A stretch of 64,000 nt of DNA from Chitinophagaceae bacterium (GCA_019638625.1 JAHBTK010000004.1:1-64000); one strand, 5' to 3'; positions 26,926-35,755 are shown, counted from the stretch's first letter. Notes: a model not told the origin generated them from the letters alone. Numbers and translations are program-made.

Positions 26926-27081
26926 ATGGGAAACTTACTTTATGTCATCGCTGTTCTCCTGGTAATAGGATGGGCGATTGGATTTTTGGGCTATGCTGCC
27001 GGTGGTTTGATCCACTTGCTACTGGTCATCGCTGTCGTCATGGTGTTATTACGCATTATAGGACGATCGTCCAGAATATAA
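26926..27081 (+). CDS. 51-aa hydrophobic protein, lmo0937-like family
   Basis: A very short gene for a protein of two hydrophobic helices (NLLYVIAVLLVIGWAIGFLG and LIHLLLVIAVVMVLLRII) with a glycine turn and a basic end (GRSSRI-stop). Same family type as the gene at 18613-18783; the GNL-start, central GLIH and VIA segments are shared. It lies 47 bp upstream of the DUF4142 lipoprotein gene on the same strand and is probably co-transcribed with it. Inner-membrane, stress-associated by family habit, exact role unknown. Confidence 0.8.
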   Translation: MGNLLYVIAVLLVIGWAIGFLGYAAGGLIHLLLVIAVVMVLLRIIGRSSRI

Positions 27082-27128
27082 ACAGTAGTATAAATTACAA
27101 TTAGTTCACCAATTAAAACAATAATGAT

Positions 27129-27701
27129 ATGAAAAAGTATATTGTTGCCGGAACCATCGTATGTCTTATCGCTTGTAATAGCAACCCACGTAATACTTCT
27201 GATCCTGTAGAGAAGGCAGATTCAATAAATGATGCTCAGCAGGAAATGGTTTCAGATGTTTCAAGAATAAAGGAAACTACCAGTGATTTTCTGGTAAAAG
27301 CAGCCGATGGGGGCATGGCGGAAGTAGCTGCAGGAAAAATTGCAGAAGATAAAGCCGTCAGTAAGGATGTCAAAGATTTTGCCAGGGAAATGGTCAAAGA
27401 TCATGAGGCAGCTAATCAGAAAGTGAAATCCCTCGCTTCGAGGCTTAATATTACGTTGCCTGCAACGCCCGGAGAAGATCATCAAAAAAAGATCGCTGAT
27501 CTGGGAGGCAAGAAAGTAAAAGACTTTGATAAGGATTTCATGGATATGATGGTTTCCGATCATAAAAAAACAATAGACCTCTTCAGGGATGCGGGCGATA
27601 AAGATTTAGACGCTGATGTAAAGGCTTTTGTTATAGCTACCCTTCCTACCCTCGAATTACACCTGGCAAAGGCTGAGGCAATTCAGAAGATCATAAAATA
27701 A
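27129..27701 (+). CDS. DUF4142 lipoprotein
   Basis: A 190-aa lipoprotein: signal with lipobox cysteine (VCLIACNSNP, Cys at about 16), a short low-complexity link, then a DUF4142 domain (about 50-188), a ferritin-like helical bundle. Motifs: FLVKAADGGMAEVAAGKIAE, FAREMVKDHEAANQKV, FMDMMVSDHKKTIDLF and LPTLELHLAKAEAI. The conserved histidine and acidic pairs fit a bundle fold; the biochemical activity is not known. It is preceded by the tiny membrane-protein gene and followed by a hairpin. Likely faces the periplasm. Confidence 0.9.
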   Translation: MKKYIVAGTIVCLIACNSNPRNTSDPVEKADSINDAQQEMVSDVSRIKETTSDFLVKAADGGMAEVAAGKIAEDKAVSKDVKDFAREMVKDHEAANQKVKSLASRLNITLPATPGEDHQKKIADLGGKKVKDFDKDFMDMMVSDHKKTIDLFRDAGDKDLDADVKAFVIATLPTLELHLAKAEAIQKIIK

Positions 27702-27739
27702 TATGAGTACTCAGTTAAACGCATTGTAGTTTTACGATA

Positions 27740-27774
27740 GCCACGAACCTGCCTGCCGCAGGCAAGTTCGTGGC
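27740..27774. terminator. hairpin after the DUF4142 gene, with repeated core
   Basis: GCCACGAAC and GTTCGTGGC pair perfectly around a core CCTGCCTGCCGCAGGCA that is itself palindromic and recurs at 57456. No T-run, so the function may be repeat-derived rather than a classical terminator. Confidence 0.55.
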
Positions 27775-27834
27775 ATATTATACCACATTTTAAATTTAAC
27801 ATAGTACCAGGTTATTTTGCAATAATCCCGTATT

Positions 27835-28389
27835 TCAAAGATTAGTAGCAGCCCAATTAATATGGTTTTTGGCAATTTCTGTGAGTCTTACATCTGTTTC
27901 TTTTTCTTCTACCGGTGTCTGTGAAAGAATAGCTGTTGCCTCTGTCAGTCCCATTGTTTCTGCAAGGGAAACCTGCCCTCCATAGGTAACAATTTCGTAG
28001 TGCTCTACTTTTTGGGCTGCCATGATAATACCTACATCACGTGTCAAAGTATTATCCTCTGTTTCTTCCACGATCGATTCTCCTTGTTTCGTACGACCTT
28101 CCATGGCTTCGCATTTTTTCCCTAGGTGTCCTGTTGATGGTTTCGAACACCTGCTCCTACCTGGATACATATTCCCTGGTTTGTTCAAGATGCTCATCAA
28201 TAGCCAATTTCAGGTCTTCCGTGGTTGCCGATTTTTTCATTTTGGCAGGGCTTTGATAAGATGCTTCTCCGCCCAATAAATGTCTTTCAAGGCATCTTCA
28301 AAGTATTTTTCCAGTTGGGTATTTCCTTTCGCAGAGCCTACTGTCCTGGCAGACCTCTTTGTTGTTGTTATTTTTTTTGTCGTTGCCAT
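27835..28389 (-). pseudogene. YciE/YciF-like DUF892 ferritin-like gene, frameshifted
   Basis: The frame from ATG 28389 encodes a lysine-rich tail, then YFEDALKDIYWAEKHLIKAL, which is the start of the DUF892 (YciE/YciF) ferritin-like domain. A frameshift near LPK, as if one A were lost, moves the domain to the next frame (KSATTEDLKLAIDEHLEQTR). There an in-frame TAG follows EYVSR, then EQVFETINRTP, and a second shift restores the rest (CEAMEGRTKQGESIVEE, TRDVGIIMAAQKVEHYEI) down to a TGA at 27835. Two frameshifts and one nonsense codon make it a pseudogene. Family members are stress-linked; it sits among other helical-bundle stress genes. Confidence 0.85.
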
Positions 28390-28483
28390 AATAAAGAAGT
28401 TTATATCTACTCTTTAAAAACAGTGGCAAAAAAAGCGTTATAGTTTTCGGATTCTTTATTGGCATGAAAAGATTTTTACAGAA

Positions 28484-30565
28484 CTATGGAATCGCAAAGG
28501 CAATATATCCTCCTTTAAAATTATTTTCCTGTTTTCCATTTACAGATACTACCACGTATTGCTTACCGTCAACAGCATAAGTAGAGGGAATGGAGCTCGC
28601 CATTCCCGGCAACTGGTATTCCCACAATGCTTTCCCCGTCTTTTGATCAAAAGCGCGAAACATATTATCGCCTGTGGCGCCAATAAAAATCAACCCTCCT
28701 GCAGTGGCAATACTTCCGCCGCGGTTAAACATGCCGGAGTTGGGTATGCCCATTTTTTTGAATTGCGGGTCTTCACCAAGCGGAACCTGCCACACAATAT
28801 TACCTGTGTTTAAATCGATAGCAGTTAAAGTGCCGAACGGCGGGTCAATGGCCGGGTGTCCTTCAGGATCAAGATAAAAGCTGTATCCATTGAAGCCATA
28901 TGGTTCATTATTTTCCGGGATATTGGCTGTTTCAAATGATTGTTGCACCACCGTTTCTTTAAGATAGGAGATGATGGCGGCTATTTGCTCCCCGGATAAG
29001 AACCTGAACGATGGCATTGGTGGTGCCCCTTTTTGAAGAATACTTACAAGCTGTTCGTCCTTATAATTTTTAGCCCGCGTAGTAAGATCCGGCCCAAGAC
29101 CTGTTCCCTTTTTATCGGCGCCGTGGCAACTGCTGCAGTAGGTCCTGAACAATATTTCAGGATTAAGCTCGTTGCCTGCCCGGATTTTCTTCAGGTCGGT
29201 AATTTTCAATATCCATGGGATGTCGGTGGCATTAACGAACAAAGTATTGGTTTCAGGATTCACTGAAGCTCCACCCCAGTTTGCCCCGCCATGTGCTGTG
29301 GGAAGAATGATTGAACCTTCCATAGATGGCGGTTCATAGATGCCGGTCTTGTATTTGTTTTTTTCAATCTCCGCCCTGATCCATTCGGAAGAACGTCCAA
29401 AAAATTTCTCCTCGTATCCCTGTCGCGCAAAGGGAGGATTTACCGGAACCGGCTGTGTAGGCCATGGTTTTTCCCCGGGCATTTTGCTAACCGTATCTAC
29501 CGGCACTTCATTGATATCGTATAAAGGGTTGCCGGTTTCGCGATCAAAGAGGAACAGGTAGCCCATCTTTGTTACAAGCGCAACGGCATCGGTCTCTTTT
29601 CCATCACGCGTTACTGTAACAAGATTGGGTGGGGAACCATTATCGCGGTCCCAAAGATCGTGGTGCGTGGTTTGAAAATGCCAGATACGTTTTCCGGTTT
29701 TTGCATTAAGCGCCAATATGCAATTGGCGAAAAGATTCTGACCAGGGCGATCGGCGCCATAAAAATCAAAAGAAGGGGATGCGGTTGGAACAAATACAAT
29801 TCCACGTTTTTCGTCCAGCGCCATCCCGGCCCAGCAATTAGCGCCGCCATTACGCAAGCGGGCATTATCACCCCATGTATCAGCCCCAAACTCACCCGGT
29901 TTCGGAATAACATGAAAAACCCACTCCAACTTTCCGGTGTTGATATTGAATGCCCGGATATCTCCCGGTGTAGATGGAAGCTCATCGGGTACTTTACAGC
30001 CTACAATAAAAAGTTCATTATTATACACCACCCCGGGAGCATTACTGGAAACAGGAATACGCGTACGCATAGAATCAGGCACCTCAAGCCCTTCATAGAA
30101 ATCAACCCGGCCATTTTTACCAAAGTTTGTAATGACTGTACCATTTTCTGCATTAATAGCATACAATGTGCCACCTGAAATAAGAAAGATACGGTCGGGA
30201 TTACCAGGATGATACGTCATGCCCTTCGACCAGTTAGGGATCTCCGACGAATCGGGAAAAAACTCCCACAACAGTTTTCCGGTAATTGCATTGAGCGCAA
30301 CCAGTTTATTGGAAGGCATCAGGCCAACAACCCGGTTTTTCATCATCACCGGGTTAAAATATACACCCCCTCCTTCTGTGGTATCTTCATAACGCCAGAC
30401 TTCCCTTAACTGCGTCACATTGGTTGTATTGATGGAAGCGAGGGCTGAAAATTTATTTTGAGTAACATCATGTCCAAAAGTAGGCCAGGCAGAAGTAGTG
30501 TCCTGTTTACCAGGCGAACAGGCAATAAGGTAAGAAAATAAGAGACAGATCAGCAAATGTTTCAT
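28484..30565 (-). CDS. PQQ-dependent dehydrogenase with inserted cytochrome c domain
   Basis: A periplasmic quinoprotein dehydrogenase (sugar or alcohol oxidation) anchored as a lipoprotein. Start chosen at ATG 30563-30565, giving about 693 aa with signal MKHLLICLLFSYLIACSPG; an earlier start adds 33 residues that spoil the signal. The chain is a beta-propeller with W-docking repeats (GKLLWEFFPD, GKLEWVFHV, GKRIWHFQTTHHDLWDRD, GNIVWQVPLGE, GKALWEYQLPG). Between the propeller blades, at about 475-550, is a cytochrome c domain with haem motif CSSCH and a distal Met region (GAPPMPSFRFLSGEQI). So electrons can pass internally from PQQ to haem. No PQQ synthesis genes are in the window. Monocistronic. 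Confidence 0.92.
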   Translation of the reverse strand: MKHLLICLLFSYLIACSPGKQDTTSAWPTFGHDVTQNKFSALASINTTNVTQLREVWRYEDTTEGGGVYFNPVMMKNRVVGLMPSNKLVALNAITGKLLWEFFPDSSEIPNWSKGMTYHPGNPDRIFLISGGTLYAINAENGTVITNFGKNGRVDFYEGLEVPDSMRTRIPVSSNAPGVVYNNELFIVGCKVPDELPSTPGDIRAFNINTGKLEWVFHVIPKPGEFGADTWGDNARLRNGGANCWAGMALDEKRGIVFVPTASPSFDFYGADRPGQNLFANCILALNAKTGKRIWHFQTTHHDLWDRDNGSPPNLVTVTRDGKETDAVALVTKMGYLFLFDRETGNPLYDINEVPVDTVSKMPGEKPWPTQPVPVNPPFARQGYEEKFFGRSSEWIRAEIEKNKYKTGIYEPPSMEGSIILPTAHGGANWGGASVNPETNTLFVNATDIPWILKITDLKKIRAGNELNPEILFRTYCSSCHGADKKGTGLGPDLTTRAKNYKDEQLVSILQKGAPPMPSFRFLSGEQIAAIISYLKETVVQQSFETANIPENNEPYGFNGYSFYLDPEGHPAIDPPFGTLTAIDLNTGNIVWQVPLGEDPQFKKMGIPNSGMFNRGGSIATAGGLIFIGATGDNMFRAFDQKTGKALWEYQLPGMASSIPSTYAVDGKQYVVVSVNGKQENNFKGGYIAFAIP

Positions 30566-30799
30566 ACGTAAAAATACAAAATAAAAACAGTAAGGACGTT
30601 GATTGCAACTTGCAACTGCATTCTTGCCGAACAGGGGACAGAACCTATAAACGGAGCGTCGCAAGGAACGATGATCGCAGTACTGCTGCCGGCAAATAAA
30701 TAAAATAGAAATCTGCCCTGCGGAAGCCGGCTAAAAAGATGGATGAAGACTTTCAAGGGAGGGTTGCCAGGCTTTTGAAGGTTAGTACCCTGGTAATTT

Positions 30800-31300
30800 A
30801 TGTATACTTGCACTAAAAATCACATGACCCCCTATCCGGCGGAAAACATAATGAGGGAACTGAACCAAAGAAAGGGCCTGGCCGGTATTGTTCCGGAACA
30901 GGCGGATATATACGACCTGAGCAGGGAACAAAGGGAATTCATCAGGCAATACCAGCCGCAACGACACCTGGTGGTATATGGCACACTGGCGCCCGGGCAG
31001 ATCAACCACTATATCATCAGCCATATAAAAGGTAAATGGCAGCCCGCCGTCATACGGGGCAGCTTAACCGAAACGGGCCGCGGGTCCGCAATGGGATATA
31101 AAAGTTTTATACCGGCGCCCGACACAACAACCGGAGCCATCATAGATGCTTTTGTCCTGGAATCAGATGAACTGGAAGCTAATTGGACCCTGCTGGACGA
31201 TTTTGAAGGCGACGGTTACCGCCGCATACTAACACGTTATGAGATGACAGGCAACCGCACGGGTTACGGTTATGTATATGCGTTGAACGACAGTTTGTAG
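30800..31300 (+). CDS. gamma-glutamylcyclotransferase-like (AIG2/GGCT) protein
   Basis: A 166-aa protein whose C-terminal 120 residues form a GGCT-like domain: LVVYGTLAPGQINH is the substrate-loop motif YGTL, and ELEANWTLLDDFEGDGYRRI carries the LDxFEGxxYxR signature. The family converts gamma-glutamyl amines or related dipeptides to 5-oxoproline, but many members are uncharacterised. The expected catalytic glutamate region is around SDELE. The N-terminal 50 residues are not typical. Three ATGs are possible (30800, 30824, 30851); the domain fits any of them. It is divergent from the PQQ dehydrogenase. Confidence 0.82.
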   Translation: MYTCTKNHMTPYPAENIMRELNQRKGLAGIVPEQADIYDLSREQREFIRQYQPQRHLVVYGTLAPGQINHYIISHIKGKWQPAVIRGSLTETGRGSAMGYKSFIPAPDTTTGAIIDAFVLESDELEANWTLLDDFEGDGYRRILTRYEMTGNRTGYGYVYALNDSL

Positions 31301-31346
31301 TCCATGTTCCGGTTTGATATAGCAAAGCCGTTTGTTCCGGCGCCCG

Positions 31347-31805
31347 TTATTCCCTGAATATGATCTTATATGCCTGGTTATTTAATGTAAAAGATGCTCC
31401 GACCGGTGTTACCAATAATTTCTTAGCAACAGGTGCAGCCACCGAAACAGCGAAAATATGTTTTTGATTAACGAGTATCCGTCCGGCAGCAACCCCCAGA
31501 AAGAACAATCCTTTATCCGTATGCACCAGGCATCCTTTGCCATCTGCTGCTACTCCCTGCTGCAACAGCAGGTGATTAACACCTGATAACTGTTCCCTCG
31601 CCTGTTGCAGGTGCCTGCCTGTTCTCTCCTGCTCCGCCTGCAGCATAGCCAGGGCCGTTTCATGCTTATCCCCGGCCGTCCGCTTACTTTCGTTGGCGAT
31701 GCTGGCACGTATTTCTTCAAGATTGCGCTCATGCATCCTTACCGTGTCTTCCACCTGCTTTTTGATGGCTGTAATGATTTCAATCTTATCCAATATTCCG
31801 AACAA
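31347..31805 (-). CDS. GreA/GreB-like coiled-coil protein of unknown role
   Basis: A 152-aa protein: N-terminal helical hairpin (about 5-80, IKKQVEDTVRMHERNLEEIR and ETALAMLQAEQERTGRHLQQ) followed by a C-terminal beta domain (GKGCLVHTDKGLFFLGVA, PVAKKLLVTPVGASFTLN). This is the shape of Gre-type transcript-cleavage factors, and related Bacteroidota proteins are often misnamed in databases. The tip acidic pair that defines true GreA activity is not evident, so a role in RNA polymerase binding is only a possibility. The final residues IIFRE match the usual family end. It is convergent with the 30800 gene. Confidence 0.72.
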   Translation of the reverse strand: MFGILDKIEIITAIKKQVEDTVRMHERNLEEIRASIANESKRTAGDKHETALAMLQAEQERTGRHLQQAREQLSGVNHLLLQQGVAADGKGCLVHTDKGLFFLGVAAGRILVNQKHIFAVSVAAPVAKKLLVTPVGASFTLNNQAYKIIFRE

Positions 31806-31899
31806 TTAAAGCATAAATATACTGTTGTACAACCAACATATAACAAACGGTCATGCAAAAGCCCAGTAAGGCCCACCGCCACCGCCCGAACAATGTTCA

Positions 31900-32180
31900 G
31901 TCGGGACGGAACTCTATCTGTCGCCCCGATGGGGCTGATTAAAACATATATGATCATCGTCTACCAAACTGGCGCCTCTACGAGGCTCCGGTATCATGAA
32001 TTACTCGTTTAACTCAAATAATAATAACCGGATTATCAGTTAGAAAGCCAATAGTCTCTTTCAAGCTCCGTAGGAGCGGCATTTTGGTAGAAAGCCAACG
32101 TATATTGATCTTAAGCCCCAGCGGGGCGACAAATCAAAAAACGTCTGCATTCTCCGGTGTAACTCCGGAACGACTTCATA
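31900..32180. repeat. cluster of REP-like palindromes
   Basis: At least five short GC-rich hairpins lie in AT-rich DNA: GTCGCCCCGATGGGGCTG, GGCGCCTCTACGAGGCTCC, AGCTCCGTAGGAGCGGC, AGCCCCAGCGGGGCGAC and CTCCGGTGTAACTCCGGA. Each has arms of 4-6 bp around a short centre and a GNCG/GGCGAC-type foot. This is the look of extragenic REP sequences. The whole 31806-32332 stretch has no gene; the hemN promoter must be near its right end. Confidence 0.7.
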
Positions 32181-32332
32181 ACAACCCGGTCACAAATGAA
32201 ATCTAAAACTAACAGCTCTACCAGGCCATATTAGCAGCATTGGCATCCATACACCAGGTGCGGAATATTACCCGGTTTACTAACCAGGGTCATATCCCCG
32301 CTGCTGGCAATTATCCTATTTTTGTTCATATT

Positions 32333-33712
32333 ATGGGAGAGATGCCAGCCACTGATCCGTTGATAGCCAGGTACAATGTACCCTGTCCCAGGTACACCAG
32401 TTACCCTACCGTGCCGTATTGGGAAGAAGACAGCTTTGCGTATGACCAATACCTGGAGACGCTGCAAAGATCATTTGAAGAAAGTAATAAGGAAGACGGG
32501 ATAAGCCTGTATATTCACCTGCCCTTCTGTGAAAGCCTCTGTACCTTCTGCGGCTGCAACAAGCGGATCACCCGGCAGCATGAAGTAGAATCTCCTTATA
32601 TAGAAGCATTGCTGAAAGAGTGGAAGCTCTATGGCAGCCTGTTCACATCCCGTCCCCGCATCCGGGAGTTGCACCTTGGCGGCGGTACGCCTACCTTCTT
32701 TTCGCCGGCCAACCTGCAAAAGCTGATCGAAAGGATATTCCGGACAGCCGTTGCAGATGAGTATCCCGAATTCAGCTTTGAAGGACATCCCAATAATACC
32801 GGTAAGGAGCATTTAACTATATTACACGGACTCGGGTTTAACAGGGTCAGCTTCGGCGTCCAGGATTATTCCCCCACGGTACAAAAAGCCATCAACCGGA
32901 TACAACCGTTCGAAAATGTCCGGCAAGTTACGGATTGGGCAAGAGAGACCGGTTATGAGTCCATCAGCCATGATCTGGTTTTCGGGCTGCCCTTTCAGCA
33001 GTTGCACGACATACTCGATACCGTAGAAAAAACACTGGTACTTCGTCCCGACCGCCTGTCGCTATACAGCTATGCGCATGTACCCTGGATAAAAGGGAAC
33101 GGGCAAAGGGGCTTTAAAGACGAAGACGTGCCCAGGGATGATGAAAAAAGAGCATTGTACCTGGCGGCAAAACAAAGGTTACTCGATGCCGGTTACATAG
33201 AAGTAGGTATGGATCATTTTGCCCTGCCCGGTGACGCCCTGGCGACAGCGTTTGAAAATAAAACGCTGCACAGGAACTTCATGGGGTATACGGCTTCCCG
33301 GACGCAATTGATGGTTGGGCTCGGGGTTTCGTCTATTGGCGACAGTTGGTATGGATTTGCACAGAACCAAAAGAATGTGGAAGCCTACCACCGGTTGCTG
33401 GATCAGCAGCGGCTCCCCATTACCCGCGGGCACCTGTTGACGGAAGAAGACCTCGTCATCCGCAGGCATATCCTCAACCTGATGTGCCGGTTTTATACCT
33501 CCTGGCAGGACCCGGCTCTATACCTGGAAGAGATACCTGCTATTGTGGATAAGCTGGCGGAAATGGAAACAGACGGTTTGCTTACAAGAACGCGATCTTC
33601 CATTTCCGTCACGGAAAAGGGTAAAGCATTCATCCGGAATATCTGTATGGCATTTGATCTCCGGCTGCACAGGAAGGTACCGCAAACAAGGTTGTTTTCC
33701 CTGTCGGTGTAG
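32333..33712 (+). CDS. hemN: oxygen-independent coproporphyrinogen III oxidase
   Basis: Radical-SAM enzyme that converts coproporphyrinogen III to protoporphyrinogen IX for haem synthesis without oxygen. About 459 aa from ATG 32333 (a GGGAGAG sequence then favours ATG 32342 equally). N-terminal PRYTSYPTVPYW is the family opening. The [4Fe-4S]/SAM motif is HLPFCESLCTFCGCNK (Cys-X3-Cys-X2-Cys plus the extra Cys). Other motifs: LHLGGGTPTFF, FEGHPNN, RVSFGVQDYSPTVQKAINRI, HDLVFGLPFQ and the HemN C-terminal domain ending in DLRLHRK. Length is usual for HemN. Single gene. It fits a facultatively low-oxygen life-style, as does the class II ribonucleotide reductase nearby. Confidence 0.95.
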   Translation: MGEMPATDPLIARYNVPCPRYTSYPTVPYWEEDSFAYDQYLETLQRSFEESNKEDGISLYIHLPFCESLCTFCGCNKRITRQHEVESPYIEALLKEWKLYGSLFTSRPRIRELHLGGGTPTFFSPANLQKLIERIFRTAVADEYPEFSFEGHPNNTGKEHLTILHGLGFNRVSFGVQDYSPTVQKAINRIQPFENVRQVTDWARETGYESISHDLVFGLPFQQLHDILDTVEKTLVLRPDRLSLYSYAHVPWIKGNGQRGFKDEDVPRDDEKRALYLAAKQRLLDAGYIEVGMDHFALPGDALATAFENKTLHRNFMGYTASRTQLMVGLGVSSIGDSWYGFAQNQKNVEAYHRLLDQQRLPITRGHLLTEEDLVIRRHILNLMCRFYTSWQDPALYLEEIPAIVDKLAEMETDGLLTRTRSSISVTEKGKAFIRNICMAFDLRLHRKVPQTRLFSLSV

Positions 33713-33724
33713 GTTGTATTTTAC

Positions 33725-33753
33725 GCGGTTCGGTGACAACACCGACCGCAGGC
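33725..33753. repeat. imperfect hairpin repeat, copy 1
   Basis: GCGGTTCGGTG and CACCGACCGC form an imperfect stem around ACAA, followed by AGGC. The same 29-mer with one change lies at 38589-38617. Confidence 0.6.
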
Positions 33754-33885
33754 ACAAATGGGAAGTGCTTCATTCCCCATAACACCAAACCGATGATGCA
33801 TCGTTCCCTTTGTCTTTTGTTGTTGGCCTGTCGTGGTGTGGTGGCAAGCTGGCTCTTTTGTCCTGCCTTTTGCAGGATGTTTGCT

Positions 33886-34905
33886 TTAGCGTTGGCTTGT
33901 GTTTATTCTTTTTTGTAATTCAGTTAGTCGCTTTATGAGTTCTTCAAAGTTTAACGGTTGTCCGTAAATCATACTGTCCTTCATTTCATTATAGTCCGCT
34001 TCCCACTTTTTAATAATTATGTCGGGCGGAATAAATTTGATGTTTTCGGGATTGTGTTTTGTGTAGTCAATCCCTGAAATAGCTGTAAACTTACTACGAT
34101 GAGTTACGATTGTGTTATAAAGTTCTGTGTCTTGCAAAGCAATTCCAGCATATTCTGTCTGACCAAGTTTTTCAATGTCGTACAGATGCCGGGTAAGACG
34201 GTCAACCCGTATTTTGTCAAGCGGTTTTTGAAATTCTTCGTGCAACAAAAATATCTTTTCTAAAAATGTCCGTTCAGGATTTACAACAGGAATAGATATA
34301 GGTTTGTCTGTAAAAGGATTGTCTGTATAGATCTCAGAGACAAACGTACTGATTTTTTTGGGTGTAAACGGTTCTTTCAAAGAGCGACTGCCAACTTCAA
34401 CCAAAACACCGGGTTTCAGATAAGTGTCTGTTTCTGTTAGTTTGTTGTAATAGATTTCAATAATCAAAGGGTCTTGGTCGTGGTTTTCAACTTCACGATA
34501 TTTTACCATAACGTCTTTGAAACCTAATTCCGAAAACTTGCTTTTCAGTTCTTCTGTAAAAAATTCTGTAATGAACTGAAACGATTTTCTTTTAAGTTTT
34601 TTAATGTCTTGTTTGGACAACTCGCCTGTGAAACCTAAAAACTCTCTGTCCAACGACAAATCAACATCTTCCGAAAAACGTTGTATTACGTTCCAACTTT
34701 TGCTTAGTGATGTTCCGCCTTTAAAAATAAAGGCATTTGCACATTCCATTGAAAATATTGCTGCCAAAGTATGCACTACCCACCAATCTTTTTCTGCGGC
34801 TGACGAAGAAGGCAAACCGATTTGCCGGCTTGTTTCTGCAAACAACCTGACTTTGGTTTCATCGGGCAACTGAAACCATTCCTTCAAATGTGTAAACTTA
34901 TCCAT
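33886..34905 (-). CDS. abiEii: AbiEii-type nucleotidyltransferase toxin
   Basis: Toxin of a type IV AbiE toxin-antitoxin module; AbiEii proteins are nucleotidyltransferases that give phage abortive infection or growth arrest. About 339 aa from ATG 34903-34905 (the TTG further up is less likely). Motif 1 of the fold is FIFKGGTSLSK (Gly-Gly/Ser with Lys) and motif 2 is RFSEDVDLSLDR with the metal-binding aspartates; a further conserved part is VNPERTFLEKIFLLHEEF. The start overlaps the antitoxin stop by eight bases (ATGGATAA), so the two are translationally coupled. The DNA is visibly AT-richer than flanking hemN and nrdJ, suggesting transfer. Confidence 0.92.
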   Translation of the reverse strand: MDKFTHLKEWFQLPDETKVRLFAETSRQIGLPSSSAAEKDWWVVHTLAAIFSMECANAFIFKGGTSLSKSWNVIQRFSEDVDLSLDREFLGFTGELSKQDIKKLKRKSFQFITEFFTEELKSKFSELGFKDVMVKYREVENHDQDPLIIEIYYNKLTETDTYLKPGVLVEVGSRSLKEPFTPKKISTFVSEIYTDNPFTDKPISIPVVNPERTFLEKIFLLHEEFQKPLDKIRVDRLTRHLYDIEKLGQTEYAGIALQDTELYNTIVTHRSKFTAISGIDYTKHNPENIKFIPPDIIIKKWEADYNEMKDSMIYGQPLNFEELIKRLTELQKRINTSQR

Positions 34906-35494
34906 TGGTTGCAATCAGTTTTCTAATCCAAACAGGTGCTAATTGCAAATCGTGTTGCAAGTGTTTGGGGTTTTCGTTTTTCAAAATCTTCTTTATCTGT
35001 TTTATTTCTTCGGCTGTTGCCAGGTCTTTACCGATTGTCCGCAATGCCTGAATTGCCAACGTGCTGATTTCACCAACGAAAGCCAGGTTTTTAGAGCTCG
35101 CTTTTTTAAACGTGATAGACTGTTTTCCGATATTAATCTTTCGTGCCGAAGTATCGGAATAAAAAACAATGTTTAAAGGCACTTGCGTTGTTAATCCCAA
35201 TTTATACATTGCATAACTGCCTGTCGGTACCACGGTTGCTCTGTCCCTTTTTGCTATGGCGACGGCAATTTCTTCAATACCTGGTAATACTTTCCCAATG
35301 TAATCGTCAATGACAGGATGAACATAAATACCTTGTGCAACCCGCTCTATTTCGCCCGATTTTACCAGGCGTTCCAATGCCTTGTTTACCGATTTGGCGT
35401 TGGCAATTTTGGCAAAACTGTCCACAAAGAAAAGTGTTCCTCTTGGGCTTCGTTTTACCTTTTCCAACACTTGTATTTCAATGCTTTTAGACAT
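34898..35494 (-). CDS. abiEi: AbiEi-like antitoxin (DUF6088 type)
   Basis: Antitoxin and transcription repressor of the AbiE module. 198 aa: N-terminal winged-helix domain (about 1-75; FFVDSFAKIANAKSVNKALE then GEIERVAQGIYVHP, a typical wing), and a C-terminal domain that should neutralise the toxin (about 80-195; TVVPTGSYAMYKLGLTTQVP, where PTGSYA is characteristic). It is upstream of and overlaps the toxin gene. A perfect 11-bp inverted repeat ends 16 bp before its ATG, a fitting autoregulatory operator. AT-rich like its partner. Confidence 0.88.
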   Translation of the reverse strand: MSKSIEIQVLEKVKRSPRGTLFFVDSFAKIANAKSVNKALERLVKSGEIERVAQGIYVHPVIDDYIGKVLPGIEEIAVAIAKRDRATVVPTGSYAMYKLGLTTQVPLNIVFYSDTSARKINIGKQSITFKKASSKNLAFVGEISTLAIQALRTIGKDLATAEEIKQIKKILKNENPKHLQHDLQLAPVWIRKLIATNG

Positions 35495-35509
35495 TTTTAT
35501 GCTTTAATA

Positions 35510-35540
35510 TTGTCGCAAATTTAGTAAATATTTGCGACAA
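35510..35540. promoter_or_regulatory. AbiE operator palindrome
   Basis: TTGTCGCAAAT (35510-35520) and ATTTGCGACAA (35530-35540) are exact reverse complements with a nine-base AT-rich spacer, 16 bp before the antitoxin start. AbiEi repressors are known to bind inverted repeats in their promoters. Confidence 0.75.
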
Positions 35541-35719
35541 AATAAGAGAACTAACCTATTGCTCCGACTGGATGATGTCTTAAATTCGTGCCAAAAAGCA
35601 AAGAAGAAAGAAAAATAGACCATGCGGCGGGGGAGGTTACGGAAAGAGTTCTATACCTACAACCACAGCGTTCTGCCAACACACAGGGTCGGGAGTAGAG
35701 ACACTGTAAAGAATAGGAT

Positions 35720-35755
35720 GGGTTTCCAACCTTCGAAAGGTTGGAAACCCTTTTT
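35720..35755. terminator. strong bidirectional terminator after nrdJ
   Basis: A 14-bp perfect stem, GGGTTTCCAACCTT at 35720-35733 with AAGGTTGGAAACCC at 35737-35750, three-base loop, then TTTTT. It begins one base after the nrdJ stop in transcription direction. The T-run is on the + strand; the A-tract on the other side allows use in both directions. Confidence 0.75.

Noticed and set aside
33790..33905. attC-like recombination site at the toxin end of the AbiE module
   Set aside because: GTTGGC occurs twice but in direct, not inverted, orientation, and no paired core sites or integrase were found.
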